A program made the position numbers and the translations under genes. The notes under the pieces were generated by a model. That model was given only the letters and a program-made list of their open reading frames with translations. It was not told the origin of the DNA and searched no databases. Shown here in pieces: positions 34,846 to 47,646 of a stretch of 64,000 nt of DNA. This DNA comes from Escarpia spicata. Lineage: Eukaryota > Annelida > Polychaeta > Sabellida > Siboglinidae. Location of the stretch: contig OZ023213.1 in NCBI GenBank assembly GCA_963995525.1, positions 41,586,276-41,650,275 on the forward strand. The letters are read 5' to 3'. Positions within the stretch are counted from its first letter, which is position 1; each line of letters starts with the position of its first letter.

Positions 34846-36879
34846 ATGGATCTTGCTCAATTGATTGAGTTAGGCGAGAAGTTAGGGTTAACAGGTCCCG
34901 AACTTCAGGCATTTGTTCGCGATGAACAAGGAACCGCCCGGGCTGAGAGAAAGGCCGCTCGCGAGGCGGAGAAAGAGAGGCTCTAGGCCGAGCTCCGAGA
35001 AAAGTAGGCGGCAAGGCAGGCCGATATGGAGATACGCGCGAGTGAAATGGAGCATGAAGAAAAGATGGCCAGGCTCCACAACGAGGCTACGACCGTAGAG
35101 AACCGAGATTCGGTGAGTAATGCTTCAGCCATTACTAAGGGAATCCGTAGTCCTCCGTTACCCTGTTTTAACGAAGACAAGGATTCGATTGATGTATATC
35201 TCCAGCGATTTGAAAGATATGCTGAAAACCAGGGTTGGGAGCGTGAGAATTACGCTATATTTCTGAGCGCATTGTTATCCAGTCATGCACTGGAAGTTTA
35301 TTCCCGTTCCCCAATTTCCGTGGCCAACGATTATGACCAGTAAAGCAAGCATTGCTAGGATGGTACCGACTGACTGTAGGCGATTTTCGTAAGAAGCTTT
35401 ACACCTGTTCTCTAAATTCGACCGAAACAGTGTCGCAGTATTTTGCTCGTATGGAGCATTATTTGACTCAGTGGATTTCTTTGTCAAACATTAATGAGTC
35501 TTTCGAGGGTCTTAAGGAACTCATTCTGAGAAAGCAATTCTTGTTTATGTGCCTAGGGAACTGTCCGTGTTTCTGAGAGAACACAAACCGATGGGGAAAG
35601 AGAATTTGTTTAGAGTTGGTGAGAACATTTACAGATGCCCATTCATCATATGGTAAACGGGAAAATCGTAGAGACCGAGTCCGACCCACTCTCGTCCCTT
35701 CACCCGTCCCGAAAAGTAGATCAGGGGAGGGGAGATACCCTATTTCTAGCCCTACCCTGCGGCCCGTTCCTCCGCCGCGTACATGTTTCCTTTGTAATCG
35801 GCCAGGTCACATCGCGAGACAGTGTACAGTGGGAGTGCAGAATAGGAATCCTCCACCGCAAAGGATGAAACCAGTGGTTGGGAATTGTGCAGTTGTGCTA
35901 AACCAGAATTCCCCTAGTCACCAATGTCCTGTGGGTGGGACTGATGTCACGTTGCAATGTGGATGTAAGATCCCCGTAATTGCTAGTGCTTGTGCACAAC
36001 ATGACTACAGTTGTAGAGGGGTATGTGGGGAGATCCCCAGTGAAAGTACTACGCGACAGCGGGTGTAACGGAGTCGTTGTACGACGTAGCCTAGTTCCGG
36101 AAGATCAGTTAACTGGGAAAACCAGTCTCTATGCTGATGGACCGATCCGTCATTGAAGTCCCGACTGCCCGGTGCTATGTGAGAGGAGTTCTCACATAGT
36201 TCTCACATAGGGCTTCAATTTCTCCTGTGAAATTGAAGCCCTATGTCTAAACAACCCCGTTTATGATTTAGTAATTGGCAATGTTGATGAACTAAATTTG
36301 CCCTGTTCCGATAACAGTGAAGGTTCTCCTTTTCGAGTAACCAAGTCAGATAGTGTCCCCGTTACAGTTGAGGCCCCTTTGAATGACACCCCAATCACTG
36401 GTTGTGCTGTAGAAACCCGTGCTCAACGGGAGCGCCTTTCCAACCCACAAAACCTTTGATAGTGCCTCAAGTTGTTGGTGCGAGTATATCCGCCGATGAT
36501 TTCTTCAGAGTGCAAAAGGGGGATGAGACCTTGAAGAAATGCTTTGATTCGGCTGAAGAGACTAAAGGGAAACCTAAGGGAAAACAAACAAGTCAATTCG
36601 TGATCAAAAGGGGGCTGCTTTATTGTCTGTATCATTCGCGCGAAACCGTTCATCCGACTTCTCGATCGTTTGCGACAGGGCAAGACCTCTCGATCGAATT
36701 CGTAGCGGCTGGCGGTAAGCGTCTACTGCCCGGCTTCGTCTTCCAGTTGTACGAAGGCAATCGTCAAGTGCCCGGCTTCATCACTCGTGCGGCCGAGATA
36801 CACCGTTCTAATTGTGTTCTGAGCTCGGCGTCTCGACTTCAACGAATGTTCGTATATATTCGAGATGGGACTAGCCCAG
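34846..36879 (+). pseudogene. Unit 11 gag-pro-pol pseudogene, type C
   Basis: It matches unit 9 at an offset of 6407 bases, with the C loss (about 35550), the 14-base deletion and the retained 13 bases; unit 9's private gag change is absent. Confidence 0.87.
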
Positions 36880-37405
36880 TGTCAATGTGTATTTTCTGAT
36901 TGAATGTATCTATTATTTGCTGTATTATGATTGGTAGTTATCTGTGTTTTGAAGTGAGGTATTTTTACCCTTGAAGTATTCACATATATATGTATATATG
37001 TGTGTGTGTTGTAACAGATTACTGTAATGAGAGTCCGCGATGACTAGCTTATACTGTGTATTTATATTATGGAAGTTATTCTTAAATAACACTTGGCGCC
37101 TAGTGTATGATCGTGTAGCGGTATAATCCACCTTAGAAAGGAAGTGGAATTTGATAATCGAAAGACTCAGTGTTATTGTTTATGTTCTATTAAGATTTGG
37201 TTACGGGATTTCTTTATTCTGTTTATTTTGTTAATCGAGATATTTACCAAAAGAAAGATAACTTGTAATAAAGTTTATTAAATTTTCCTCGTTCTTGGTC
37301 GCTTGTTCACGAAAACCGTTCTTTCTCATATGCGTTGACCTTGATATATAAGAACCCTACTAGACTGAGCCATCTAGTGTACGGAGACCTCGCTAATCCG
37401 TGACA
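36880..37405 (+). mobile_element. LTR 11 (subtype a, GTGACA end)
   Basis: Same markers as LTR 9. The type D leader of unit 12, with GACATATTAG near 37831, follows to 38043. Confidence 0.65.
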
Positions 37406-38043
37406 TAATTGGGGGCTCGTACGCGGGATTCCGGCGAGGGGGAATTAAAATAACACCTTCGGTCAACGCTATGAATTGCGGGTAACACGTGACGGCAACA
37501 TAGAACATGCCTGAGAACTTAGCTGCACTCTGGTTCCGTGGAATGTCAGCGTTGTTCCGTGGCTAAAGACGAAACCTACATCTATTCCAGTAGCTGTAGT
37601 GTAGGGTAATTCACATGCCCCTTGTCGGTTCTGCCCGGACTTAATTCTGAGTCCCATATGTCTCGTTATATTTATAGTGTGTCATTCACGTTTTGAGGCA
37701 TCAGACTTGTTTATTGCAGCAGTAAAGGACCATGAATTAATCGTATAATTATTGTAAGTAGGAGCTTTGTTATTTTTCAGCTGTACGAGGAAGTTGAATT
37801 ACTTGTTGCATTTGCCGAGTTGGCAGTGGACATATTAGTCCCACAGAATGTCCGTGTGTTGATAGTTGACACGACGTGGTTGAAATCGAATAGTGGTTTC
37901 ATTATTCCAGTCTTATGAGAAGATTGGGTGGAGTATTGTAGCGTAGCTAACACTTTTGTGGTTTACAGGTGGTTGACCTTTTGTATTACTTAAACGTGAT
38001 ATCCGTTTAGTGATTATTTCGTGTGTTGCACTAGTTTGCAAAC

Positions 38044-40079
38044 ATGGATCTTGCTCAATTGATTGAGTTAGGCGAGAAGTTAGGGTTAACAGGTCCCGAA
38101 CTTCAGGCATTTGTTCGCGATGAACAAGGAACCGCCCGGGCTGAGCGACAGGCCGCTCGCGAGGCGGAGAAAGAGAGGCTCTAGGCCGAGCTCCGAGAAA
38201 AGTAGGCGGCAAGGCAGGCCGATATGGAGATACGCGCGAGTGAAATGGAGCATGAAGAAAAGATGGCCAGGCTCCACAACGAGGCTACGACCGTAGAGAA
38301 CCGAGATTCGGTGAGTAATGCTTCAGCCATTACTAAGGGAATCCGTAGTCCTCCGTTACCCTGTTTTAACGAAGACAAGGATTCGATTGATGTATATCTC
38401 CAGCGATTTGAAAGATATGCTGAAAACCAGGGTTGGGAGCGTGAGAATTACGCTATATTTCTGAGCGCATTATTAACCAGTCATGCACTGGAAGTTTATT
38501 CCCGTTCCCCAATTTCCGTGGCCAACGATTATGACCAGTAAAGCAAGCATTGCTAGGATGGTACCGACTGACTGTAGGCGATTTTCGTAAGAAGCTTTAC
38601 ACCTGTTCTCTAAATTCGACCGAAACAGTGTCGCAGTATTTTGCTCGTATGGAGCATTATTTGACTCAGTGGATTTCTTTGTCAAACATTAATGAGTCTT
38701 TCGAGGGTCTTAAGGAACTCATTCTGAGAAAGCAATTCTTGTTTATGTGCCCTAGGGAACTGTCCGTGTTTCTGAGAGAACACAAACCGATGGGGAAAGA
38801 GAATTTGTTTAGAGTTGGTGAGAACATTTACAGATGCCCATTCATCATATGGTAAACGGGAAAATCGTAGAGACCGAGTCCGACCCACTCTCGTCCCTTC
38901 ACCCGTCCCGAAAAGTAGATCAGGGGAGGGGAGATACCCTATTTCTAGCCCTACCCTGCGGCCCGTTCCTCCGCCGCGTACATGTTTCCTTTGTAATCGG
39001 CCAGGTCACATCGCGAGACAGTGTACAGTGGGAGTGCAGAATAGGAATCCTCCACCGCAAAGGATGAAACCAGTGGTTGGGAATTGTGCAGTTGTGCTAA
39101 ACCAGAATTCCCCTAGTCACCAATGTCCTGTGGGTGGGACTGATGTCACGTTGCAATGTGGATGTAAGATCCCCGTAATTGCTAGTGCTTGTGCACAACA
39201 TGACTACAGTTGTAACTTACCGGTTGTAGAGGGGTATGTGGGGAGATCCCCAGTGAAAGTACTACGCGACAGCGGGTGTAACGGAGTCGTTGTACGACGT
39301 AGCCTAGTTCCGGAAGATCAGTTAACTGGGAAAACCAGTCTCTATGCTGATGGACCGATCCGTCATTGAAGTCCCGACTGCCCGGTGCTATGTGAGAGGA
39401 GTTCTCACATAGTTCTCACATAGGGCTTCAATTTCTCCTGTGAAATTGAAGCCCTATGTCTAAACAACCCCGTTTATGATTTAGTAATTGGCAATGTTGA
39501 TGAACTAAATTTGCCCTGTTCCGATAACAGTGAAGGTTCTCCTTTTCGAGTAACCAAGTCAGATAGTGTCCCCGTTACAGTTGAGGCCCCTTTGAATGAC
39601 ACCCCAATCACTGGTTGTGCTGTAGAAACCCGTGCTCAACGGGAGCGCCTTTCCAACCCACAAAACCTTTGATAGTGCCTCAAGTTGTTGGTGCGATGAT
39701 TTCTTGAGAGTGCAAAAGGGGGATGAGACCTTGAAGAAATGCTTTGATTCGGCTGAAGAGACTAAAGGGAAACCTAAGGGAAAACAAACAAGTCAATTCG
39801 TGATCAAAAGGGGGCTGCTTTATTGTCTGTATCATTCGCGCGAAACCGTTCATCCGACTTCTCGATCGTTTGCGACAGGGCAAGACCTCTCGATCGAATT
39901 CGTAGCGGCCGGCGGTAAGCGTCTACTGCCCGGCTTCGTCTTCCAGTTGTACGAAGGCAATCGTCAAGTGCCCGGCATCATCACTCGTGCGGCCGAGATA
40001 CACCGTTCTAATTGTGTTCTGAGCTCGGCGTCTCGACTTCAACGAATGTTCGTATATATTCGAGATGGGACTAGCCCAG
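38044..40079 (+). pseudogene. Unit 12 gag-pro-pol pseudogene, type D
   Basis: It matches unit 10 at an offset of 6407 bases except for unit 10's Pro-to-Leu change. Confidence 0.87.
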
Positions 40080-40613
40080 TGTCAATGTGTATTTTCTGAT
40101 TGAATGTATCTATTATTTGCTGTATTATGATTGGTAGTTATCTGTGTTTTGAAGTGAGGTATTTTTACCCTTGAAGTATTCACATATATATGTATATATG
40201 TATATATGTGTGTGTGTTGTAACAGATTACTGTAATGTGAGTCCGCGATGACTAGCTTATACTGTGTATTTATATTATGGAAGTTATTCTTAGATAACAC
40301 TTGGCGCCTAGTGTATGATCGTGTAGCGGTATAATCCACCTTAGAAAGGAAGTGGAATTTGATAATCGAAAGACTCAGTGTTATTGTTTATGTTCTATTA
40401 AGATTTGATTACGGGATTTCTTTATTCTGTTTATTTTGTTAATCGAGATATTTACCAAAAGAAAGATAACTTGTAATAAAGTTTATTAAATTTTCCTCGT
40501 TCTTGGTCGCTTGTTCACGAAAACCGTTCTTTCTCATATGCGTTGACCTTGATATATAAGAACCCTACTAGACTGAGCCATCTAGTGTACGGAGACCTCG
40601 CTAATCCGAGACA
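40080..40613 (+). mobile_element. LTR 12 (subtype a, 534 bp)
   Basis: It has the same 8-base expansion and AATGTGAGTCC marker as LTR 10. The leader of unit 13 follows to 41252 and has CAGAATATCCG near 41053. Confidence 0.65.
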
Positions 40614-41252
40614 TAATTGGGGGCTCGTACGCGGGATTCCGGCGAGGGGGAAATTAAAATAACACCTTCGGTCAACGCTATGAATTGCGGGTAACACGTG
40701 ACGGCAACATAGAACATGCCTGAGAACTTAGCTGCACTCTGGTTCCGTGGAATGTCAGCGTTGTTCCGTGGCTAGAGACGAAACCTACATCTATTCCAGT
40801 AGCTGTAGTGTAGGGTAATTCACATGCCCCTTGTCGGTTCTGCCCGGACTTAATTCTGAGTCCCATATGTCTCGTTATATTTATAGTGTGTCATTCACGT
40901 TTTGAGGCATCAGACTTGTTTATTGCAGCAGTAAAGGACCATGAATTAATCGTATAATTATTGTAAGTAGGAGCTTTGTTATTTTTCAGCTGTACGAGGA
41001 AGTTGAATTACTTGTTGCATTTGCCGAGTTGACAGTGGACAGATTAGTCCCACAGAATATCCGTTTGTTGATAGTTGACACGGCGTGGTTGAAATCGAAT
41101 AGTGGTTTCATTATTCCAGTCTTATGAGAAGATTGGGTGGAGTGTTGTAGCGTAGCTAACACTTTTGTGGTTTACAGGTGGTTGACCTTTTGTATTACTT
41201 AAACGTGATATCCGTTTAGTGATTATTTCGTGTGTTGCACTAGTTTGCAAAC

Positions 41253-43286
41253 ATGGATCTTGCTCAATTGATTGAGTTAGGCGAGAAGTTAGGGTTAACA
41301 GGTCCCGAACTTCAGGCATTTGTTCGCGATGAACAAGGAACCGCCCGGGCTGAGAGAAAGGCCGCTCGCGAGGCGGAGAAAGAGAGGCTCTAGGCCGAGC
41401 TCCGAGAAAAGTAGGCGGCAAGGCAGGCCGATATGGAGATACGCGCGAGTGAAATGGAGCATGAAGAAAAGATGGCCAGGCTCCACAACGAGGCTACGAC
41501 CGTAGAGAACCGAGATTCGGTGAGTAATGCTTCAGCCATTACTAAGGGAATCCGTAGTCCTCCGTTACCCTGTTTTAACGAAGACAAGGATTCGATTGAT
41601 GTATATCTCCAGCGATTTGAAAGATATGCTGAAAACCAGGGTTGGGAGCGTGAGAATTACGCTATATTTCTGAGCGCATTGTTATCCAGTCATGCACTGG
41701 AAGTTTATTCCCGTTCCCCAATTTCCGTGGCCAACGATTATGACCAGTAAAGCAAGCATTGCTAGGATGGTACCGACTGACTGTAGGCGATTTTCGTAAG
41801 AAGCTTTACACCTGTTCTCTAAATTCGACCGAAACAGTGTCGCAGTATTTTGCTCGTATGGAGCATTATTTGACTCAGTGGATTTCTTTGTCAAACATTA
41901 ATGAGTCTTTCGAGGGTCTTAAGGAACTCATTCTGAGAAAGCAATTCTTGTTTATGTGCCTAGGGAACTGTCCGTGTTTCTGAGAGAACACAAACCGATG
42001 GGGAAAGAGAATTTGTTTAGAGTTGGTGAGAACATTTACAGATGCCCATTCATCATATGGTAAACGGGAAAATCGTAGAGACCGAGTCCGACCCACTCTC
42101 GTCCCTTCACCCGTCCCGAAAAGTAGATCAGGGGAGGGGAGATACCCTATTTCTAGCCCTACCCTGCGGCCCGTTCCTCCGCCGCGTACATGTTTCCTTT
42201 GTAATCGGCCAGGTCACATCGCGAGACAGTGTACAGTGGGAGTGCAGAATAGGAATCCTCCACCGCAAAGGATGAAACCAGTGGTTGGGAATTGTGCAGT
42301 TGTGCTAAACCAGAATTCCCCTAGTCACCAATGTCCTGTGGGTGGGACTGATGTCACGTTGCAATGTGGATGTAAGATCCCCGTAATTGCTAGTGCTTGT
42401 GCACAACATGACTACAGTTGTAGAGGGGTATGTGGGGAGATCCCCAGTGAAAGTACTACGCGACAGCGGGTGTAACGGAGTCGTTGTACGACGTAGCCTA
42501 GTTCCGGAAGATCAGTTAACTGGGAAAACCAGTCTCTATGCTGATGGACCGATCCGTCATTGAAGTCCCGACTGCCCGGTGCTATGTGAGAGGAGTTCTC
42601 ACATAGTTCTCACATAGGGCTTCAATTTCTCCTGTGAAATTGAAGCCCTATGTCTAAACAACCCCGTTTATGATTTAGTAATTGGCAATGTTGATGAACT
42701 AAATTTGCCCTGTTCCGATAACAGTGAAGGTTCTCCTTTTCGAGTAACCAAGTCAGATAGTGTCCCCGTTACAGTTGAGGCCCCTTTGAATGACACCCCA
42801 ATCACTGGTTGTGCTGTAGAAACCCGTGCTCAACGGGAGCGCCTTTCCAACCCACAAAACCTTTGATAGTGCCTCAAGTTGTTGGTGCGAGTATATCCGC
42901 CGATGATTTCTTCAGAGTGCAAAAGGGGGATGAGACCTTGAAGAAATGCTTTGATTCGGCTGAAGAGACTAAAGGGAAACCTAAGGGAAAACAAACAAGT
43001 CAATTCGTGATCAAAAGGGGGCTGCTTTATTGTCTGTATCATTCGCGCGAAACCGTTCATCCGACTTCTCGATCGTTTGCGACAGGGCAAGACCTCTCGA
43101 TCGAATTCGTAGCGGCTGGCGGTAAGCGTCTACTGCCCGGCTTCGTCTTCCAGTTGTACGAAGGCAATCGTCAAGTGCCCGGCTTCATCACTCGTGCGGC
43201 CGAGATACACCGTTCTAATTGTGTTCTGAGCTCGGCGTCTCGACTTCAACGAATGTTCGTATATATTCGAGATGGGACTAGCCCAG
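41253..43286 (+). pseudogene. Unit 13 gag-pro-pol pseudogene, type C
   Basis: It has all type C lesions (C loss about 41957, 14-base deletion, retained 13 bases) and no private coding change was seen. Confidence 0.87.
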
Positions 43287-43812
43287 TGTCAATGTGTATT
43301 TTCTGATTGAATGTATCTATTATTTGCTGTATTATGATTGGTAGTTATCTGTGTTTTGAAGTGAGGTATTTTTACCCTTGAAGTATTCACATATATATGT
43401 ATATATGTGTGTGTGTTGTAACAGATTACTGTAATGAGAGTCCGCGATGACTAGCTTATACTGTGTATTTATATTATGGAAGTTATTCTTAAATAACACT
43501 TGGCGCCTAGTGTATGATCGTGTAGCGGTATAATCCACCTTAGAAAGGAAGTGGAATTTGATAATCGAAAGACTCAGTGTTATTGTTTATGTTCTATTAA
43601 GATTTGGTTACGGGATTTCTTTATTCTGTTTATTTTGTTAATCGAGATATTTACCAAAAGAAAGATAACTTGTAATAAAGTTTATTAAATTTTCCTCGTT
43701 CTTGGTCGCTTGTTCACGAAAACCGTTCTTTCTCATATGCGTTGACCTTGATATATAAGAACCCTACTAGACTGAGCCATCTAGTGTACGGAGACCTCGC
43801 TAATCCGTGACA
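43287..43812 (+). mobile_element. LTR 13 (subtype a, GTGACA end)
   Basis: Same markers as LTRs 9 and 11. It is followed by a leader (to 44450) that is type D at GAGTTGGCAG, CCGTGTGTTG and GAGTATTG. Confidence 0.65.
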
Positions 43813-44450
43813 TAATTGGGGGCTCGTACGCGGGATTCCGGCGAGGGGGAATTAAAATAACACCTTCGGTCAACGCTATGAATTGCGGGTAACACGTGAC
43901 GGCAACATAGAACATGCCTGAGAACTTAGCTGCACTCTGGTTCCGTGGAATGTCAGCGTTGTTCCGTGGCTAAAGACGAAACCTACATCTATTCCAGTAG
44001 CTGTAGTGTAGGGTAATTCACATGCCCCTTGTCGGTTCTGCCCGGACTTAATTCTGAGTCCCATATGTCTCGTTATATTTATAGTGTGTCATTCACGTTT
44101 TGAGGCATCAGACTTGTTTATTGCAGCAGTAAAGGACCATGAATTAATCGTATAATTATTGTAAGTAGGAGCTTTGTTATTTTTCAGCTGTACGAGGAAG
44201 TTGAATTACTTGTTGCATTTGCCGAGTTGGCAGTGGACAGATTAGTCCCACAGAATGTCCGTGTGTTGATAGTTGACACGGCGTGGTTGAAATCGAATAG
44301 TGGTTTCATTATTCCAGTCTTATGAGAAGATTGGGTGGAGTATTGTAGCGTAGCTAACACTTTTGTGGTTTACAGGTGGTTGACCTTTTGTATTACTTAA
44401 ACGTGATATCCGTTTAGTGATTATTTCGTGTGTTGCACTAGTTTGCAAAC

Positions 44451-46483
44451 ATGGATCTTGCTCAATTGATTGAGTTAGGCGAGAAGTTAGGGTTAACAGG
44501 TCCCGAACTTCAGGCATTTGTTCGCGATGAACAAGGAACCGCCCGGGCTGAGCGACAGGCCGCTCGCGAGGCGGAGAAAGAGAGGCTCTAGGCCGAGCTC
44601 CGAGAAAAGTAGGCGGCAAGGCAGGCCGATATGGAGATACGCGCGAGTGAAATGGAGCATGAAGAAAAGATGGCCAGGCTCCACAACGAGGCTACGACCG
44701 TAGAGAACCGAGATTCGGTGAGTAATGCTTCAGCCATTACTAAGGGAATCTGTAGTCCTCCGTTACCCTGTTTTAACGAAGACAAGGAGTCGATTGATGT
44801 ATATCTCCAGCGATTTGAAAGATATGCTGAAAACCAGGGTTGGGAGCGTGAGAATTACGCTATATTTCTGAGCGCATTGTTATCCAGTCATGCACTGGAA
44901 GTTTATTCCCGTTCCCCAATTTCCGTGGCCAACGATTATGACCAGTAAAGCAAGCATTGCTAGGATGGTACCGACTGACTGTAGGCGATTTTCGTAAGAA
45001 GCTTTACACCTGTTCTCTAAATTCGACCGAAACAGTGTCGCAGTATTTTGCTCGTATGGAGCATTATTTGACTCAGTGGATTTCTTTGTCAAACATTAAT
45101 GAGTCTTTCGAGGGTCTTAAGGAACTCATTCTGAGAAAGCAATTCTTGTTTATGTGCCCTAGGGAACTGTCCGTGTTTCTGAGAGAACACAAACCGATGG
45201 GGAAAGAGAATTTGTTTAGAGTTGGTGAGAACATTTACAGATGCCCATTCATCATATGGTAAACGGGAAAATCGTAGAGACCGAGTCCGACCCACTCTCG
45301 TCCCTTCACCCGTCCCGAAAAGTAGATCAGGGGAGGGGAGATACCCTATTTCTAGCCCTACCCTGCGGCCCGTTCCTCCGCCGCGTACATGTTTCCTTTG
45401 TAATCGGCCAGGTCACATCGCGAGACAGTGTACAGTGGGAGTGCAGAATAGGAATCCTCCACCGCAAAGGATGAAACCAGTGGTTGGGAATTGTGCAGTT
45501 GTGCTAAACCAGAATTCCCCTAGTCACCAATGTCCTGTGGGTGGGACTGATGTCACGTTGCAATGTGGATGTAAGATCCCCGTAATTGCTAGTGCTTGTG
45601 CACAACATGACTACAGTTGTAACTTACCGGTTGTAGAGGGGTATGTGGGGAGATCCCCAGTGAAAGTACTACGCGACAGCGGGTGTAACGGAGTCGTTGT
45701 ACGACGTAGCCTAGTTCCGGAAGATCAGTTAACTGGGAAAACCAGTCTCTATGCTGATGGACCGATCCGTCATTGAAGTCCCGACTGCCCGGTGCTATGT
45801 GAGAGTTCTCACATAGTTCTCACATAGGGCTTCAATTTCTCCTGTGAAATTGAAGCCCTATGTCTAAACAACCCCGTTTATGATTTAGTAATTGGCAATG
45901 TTGATGAACTAAATTTGCCCTGTTCCGATAACAGTGAAGGTTCTCCTTTTCGAGTAACCAAGTCAGATAGTGTCCCCGTTACAGTTGAGGCCCCTTTGAA
46001 TGACACCCCAATCACTGGTTGTGCTGTAGAAACCCGTGCTCAACGGGAGCGCCTTTCCAACCCACAAAACCTTTGATAGTGCCTCAAGTTGTTGGTGCGA
46101 TGATTTCTTGAGAGTGCAAAAGGGGGATGAGACCTTGAAGAAATGCTTTGATTCGGCTGAAGAGACTAAAGGGAAACCTAAGGGAAAACAAACAAGTCAA
46201 TTCGTGATCAAAAGGGGGCTGCTTTATTGTCTGTATCATTCGCGCGAAACCGTTCATCCGACTTCTCGATCGTTTGCGACAGGGCAAGACCTCTCGATCG
46301 AATTCGTAGCGGCCGGCGGTAAGCGTCTACTGCCCGGCTTCGTCTTCCAGTTGTACGAAGGCAATCGTCAAGTGCCCGGCTTCATCACTCGTGCGGCCGA
46401 GATACACCGTTCTAATTGTGTTCTGAGCTCGGCGTCTCGACTTCAACGAATGTTCGTATATATTCGAGATGGGACTAGCCCAG
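44451..46483 (+). pseudogene. Unit 14 gag-pro-pol pseudogene, type A body on a type D leader
   Basis: The body has Ile-Cys-Ser, TTATCCAG, the short hairpin loop and CCCGGCTTCATC, all type A, although the leader is type D. A switch between about 44341 and 44748 is implied. A private GACAAGGAGTCG (Asp to Glu, about 44783) is present. Confidence 0.87.
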
Positions 46484-47009
46484 TGTCAATGTGTATTTTC
46501 TGATTGAATGTATCTATTATTTGCTGTATTATGATTGGTAGTTATCTGTGTTTTGAAGTGAGGTATTTTTACCCTTGAAGTATTCACATATATATGTATA
46601 TATGTGTGTGTGTTGTAACAGATTACTGTAATGAGAGTCCGCGATGACTAGCTTATACTGTGTATTTATATTATGGAAGTTATTCTTAAATAACACTTGG
46701 CGCCTAGTGTATGATCGTGTAGCGGTATAATCCACCTTAGAAAGGAAGTGGAATTTGATAATCGAAAGACTCAGTGTTATTGTTTATGTTCTATTAAGAT
46801 TTGATTACGGGATTTCTTTATTCTGTTTATTTTGTTAATCGAGATATTTACCAAAAGAAAGATAACTTGTAATAAAGTTTATTAAATTTTCCTCGTTCTT
46901 GGTCGCTTGTTCACGAAAACCGTTCTTTCTCATATGCGTTGACCTTGATATATAAGAACCCTACTAGACTGAGCCATCTAGTGTACGGAGACCTCGCTAA
47001 TCCGAGACA
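46484..47009 (+). mobile_element. LTR 14 (subtype a)
   Basis: It matches LTR 1 (GAGACA end, no expansion). The leader of unit 15 (to 47646) lost two bases at CCCATGTCTCG near 47260. Confidence 0.65.
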
Positions 47010-47646
47010 TAATTGGGGGCTCGTACGCGGGATTCCGGCGAGGGGGAAATTAAAATAACACCTTCGGTCAACGCTATGAATTGCGGGTAACACGTGACGG
47101 CAACATAGAACATGCCTGAGAACTTAGCTGCACTCTGGTTCCGTGGAATGTCAGCGTTGTTCCGTGGCTAGAGACGAAACCTACATCTATTCCAGTAGCT
47201 GTAGTGTAGGGTAATTCACATGCCCCTTGTCGGTTCTGCCCGGACTTAATTCTGAGTCCCATGTCTCGTTATATTTATAGTGTGTCATTCACGTTTTGAG
47301 GCATCAGACTTGTTTATTGCAGCAGTAAAGGACCATGAATTAATCGTATAATTATTGTAAGTAGGAGCTTTGTTATTTTTCAGCTGTACGAGGAAGTTGA
47401 ATTACTTGTTGCATTTGCCGAGTTGACAGTGGACAGATTAGTCCCACAGAATGTCCGTTTGTTGATAGTTGACACGGCGTGGTTGAAATCGAATAGTGGT
47501 TTCATTATTCCAGTCTTATGAGAAGATTGGGTGGAGTGTTGTAGCGTAGCTAACACTTTTGTGGTTTACAGGTGGTTGACCTTTTGTATTACTTAAACGT
47601 GATATCCGTTTAGTGATTATTTCGTGTGTTGCACTAGTTTGCAAAC

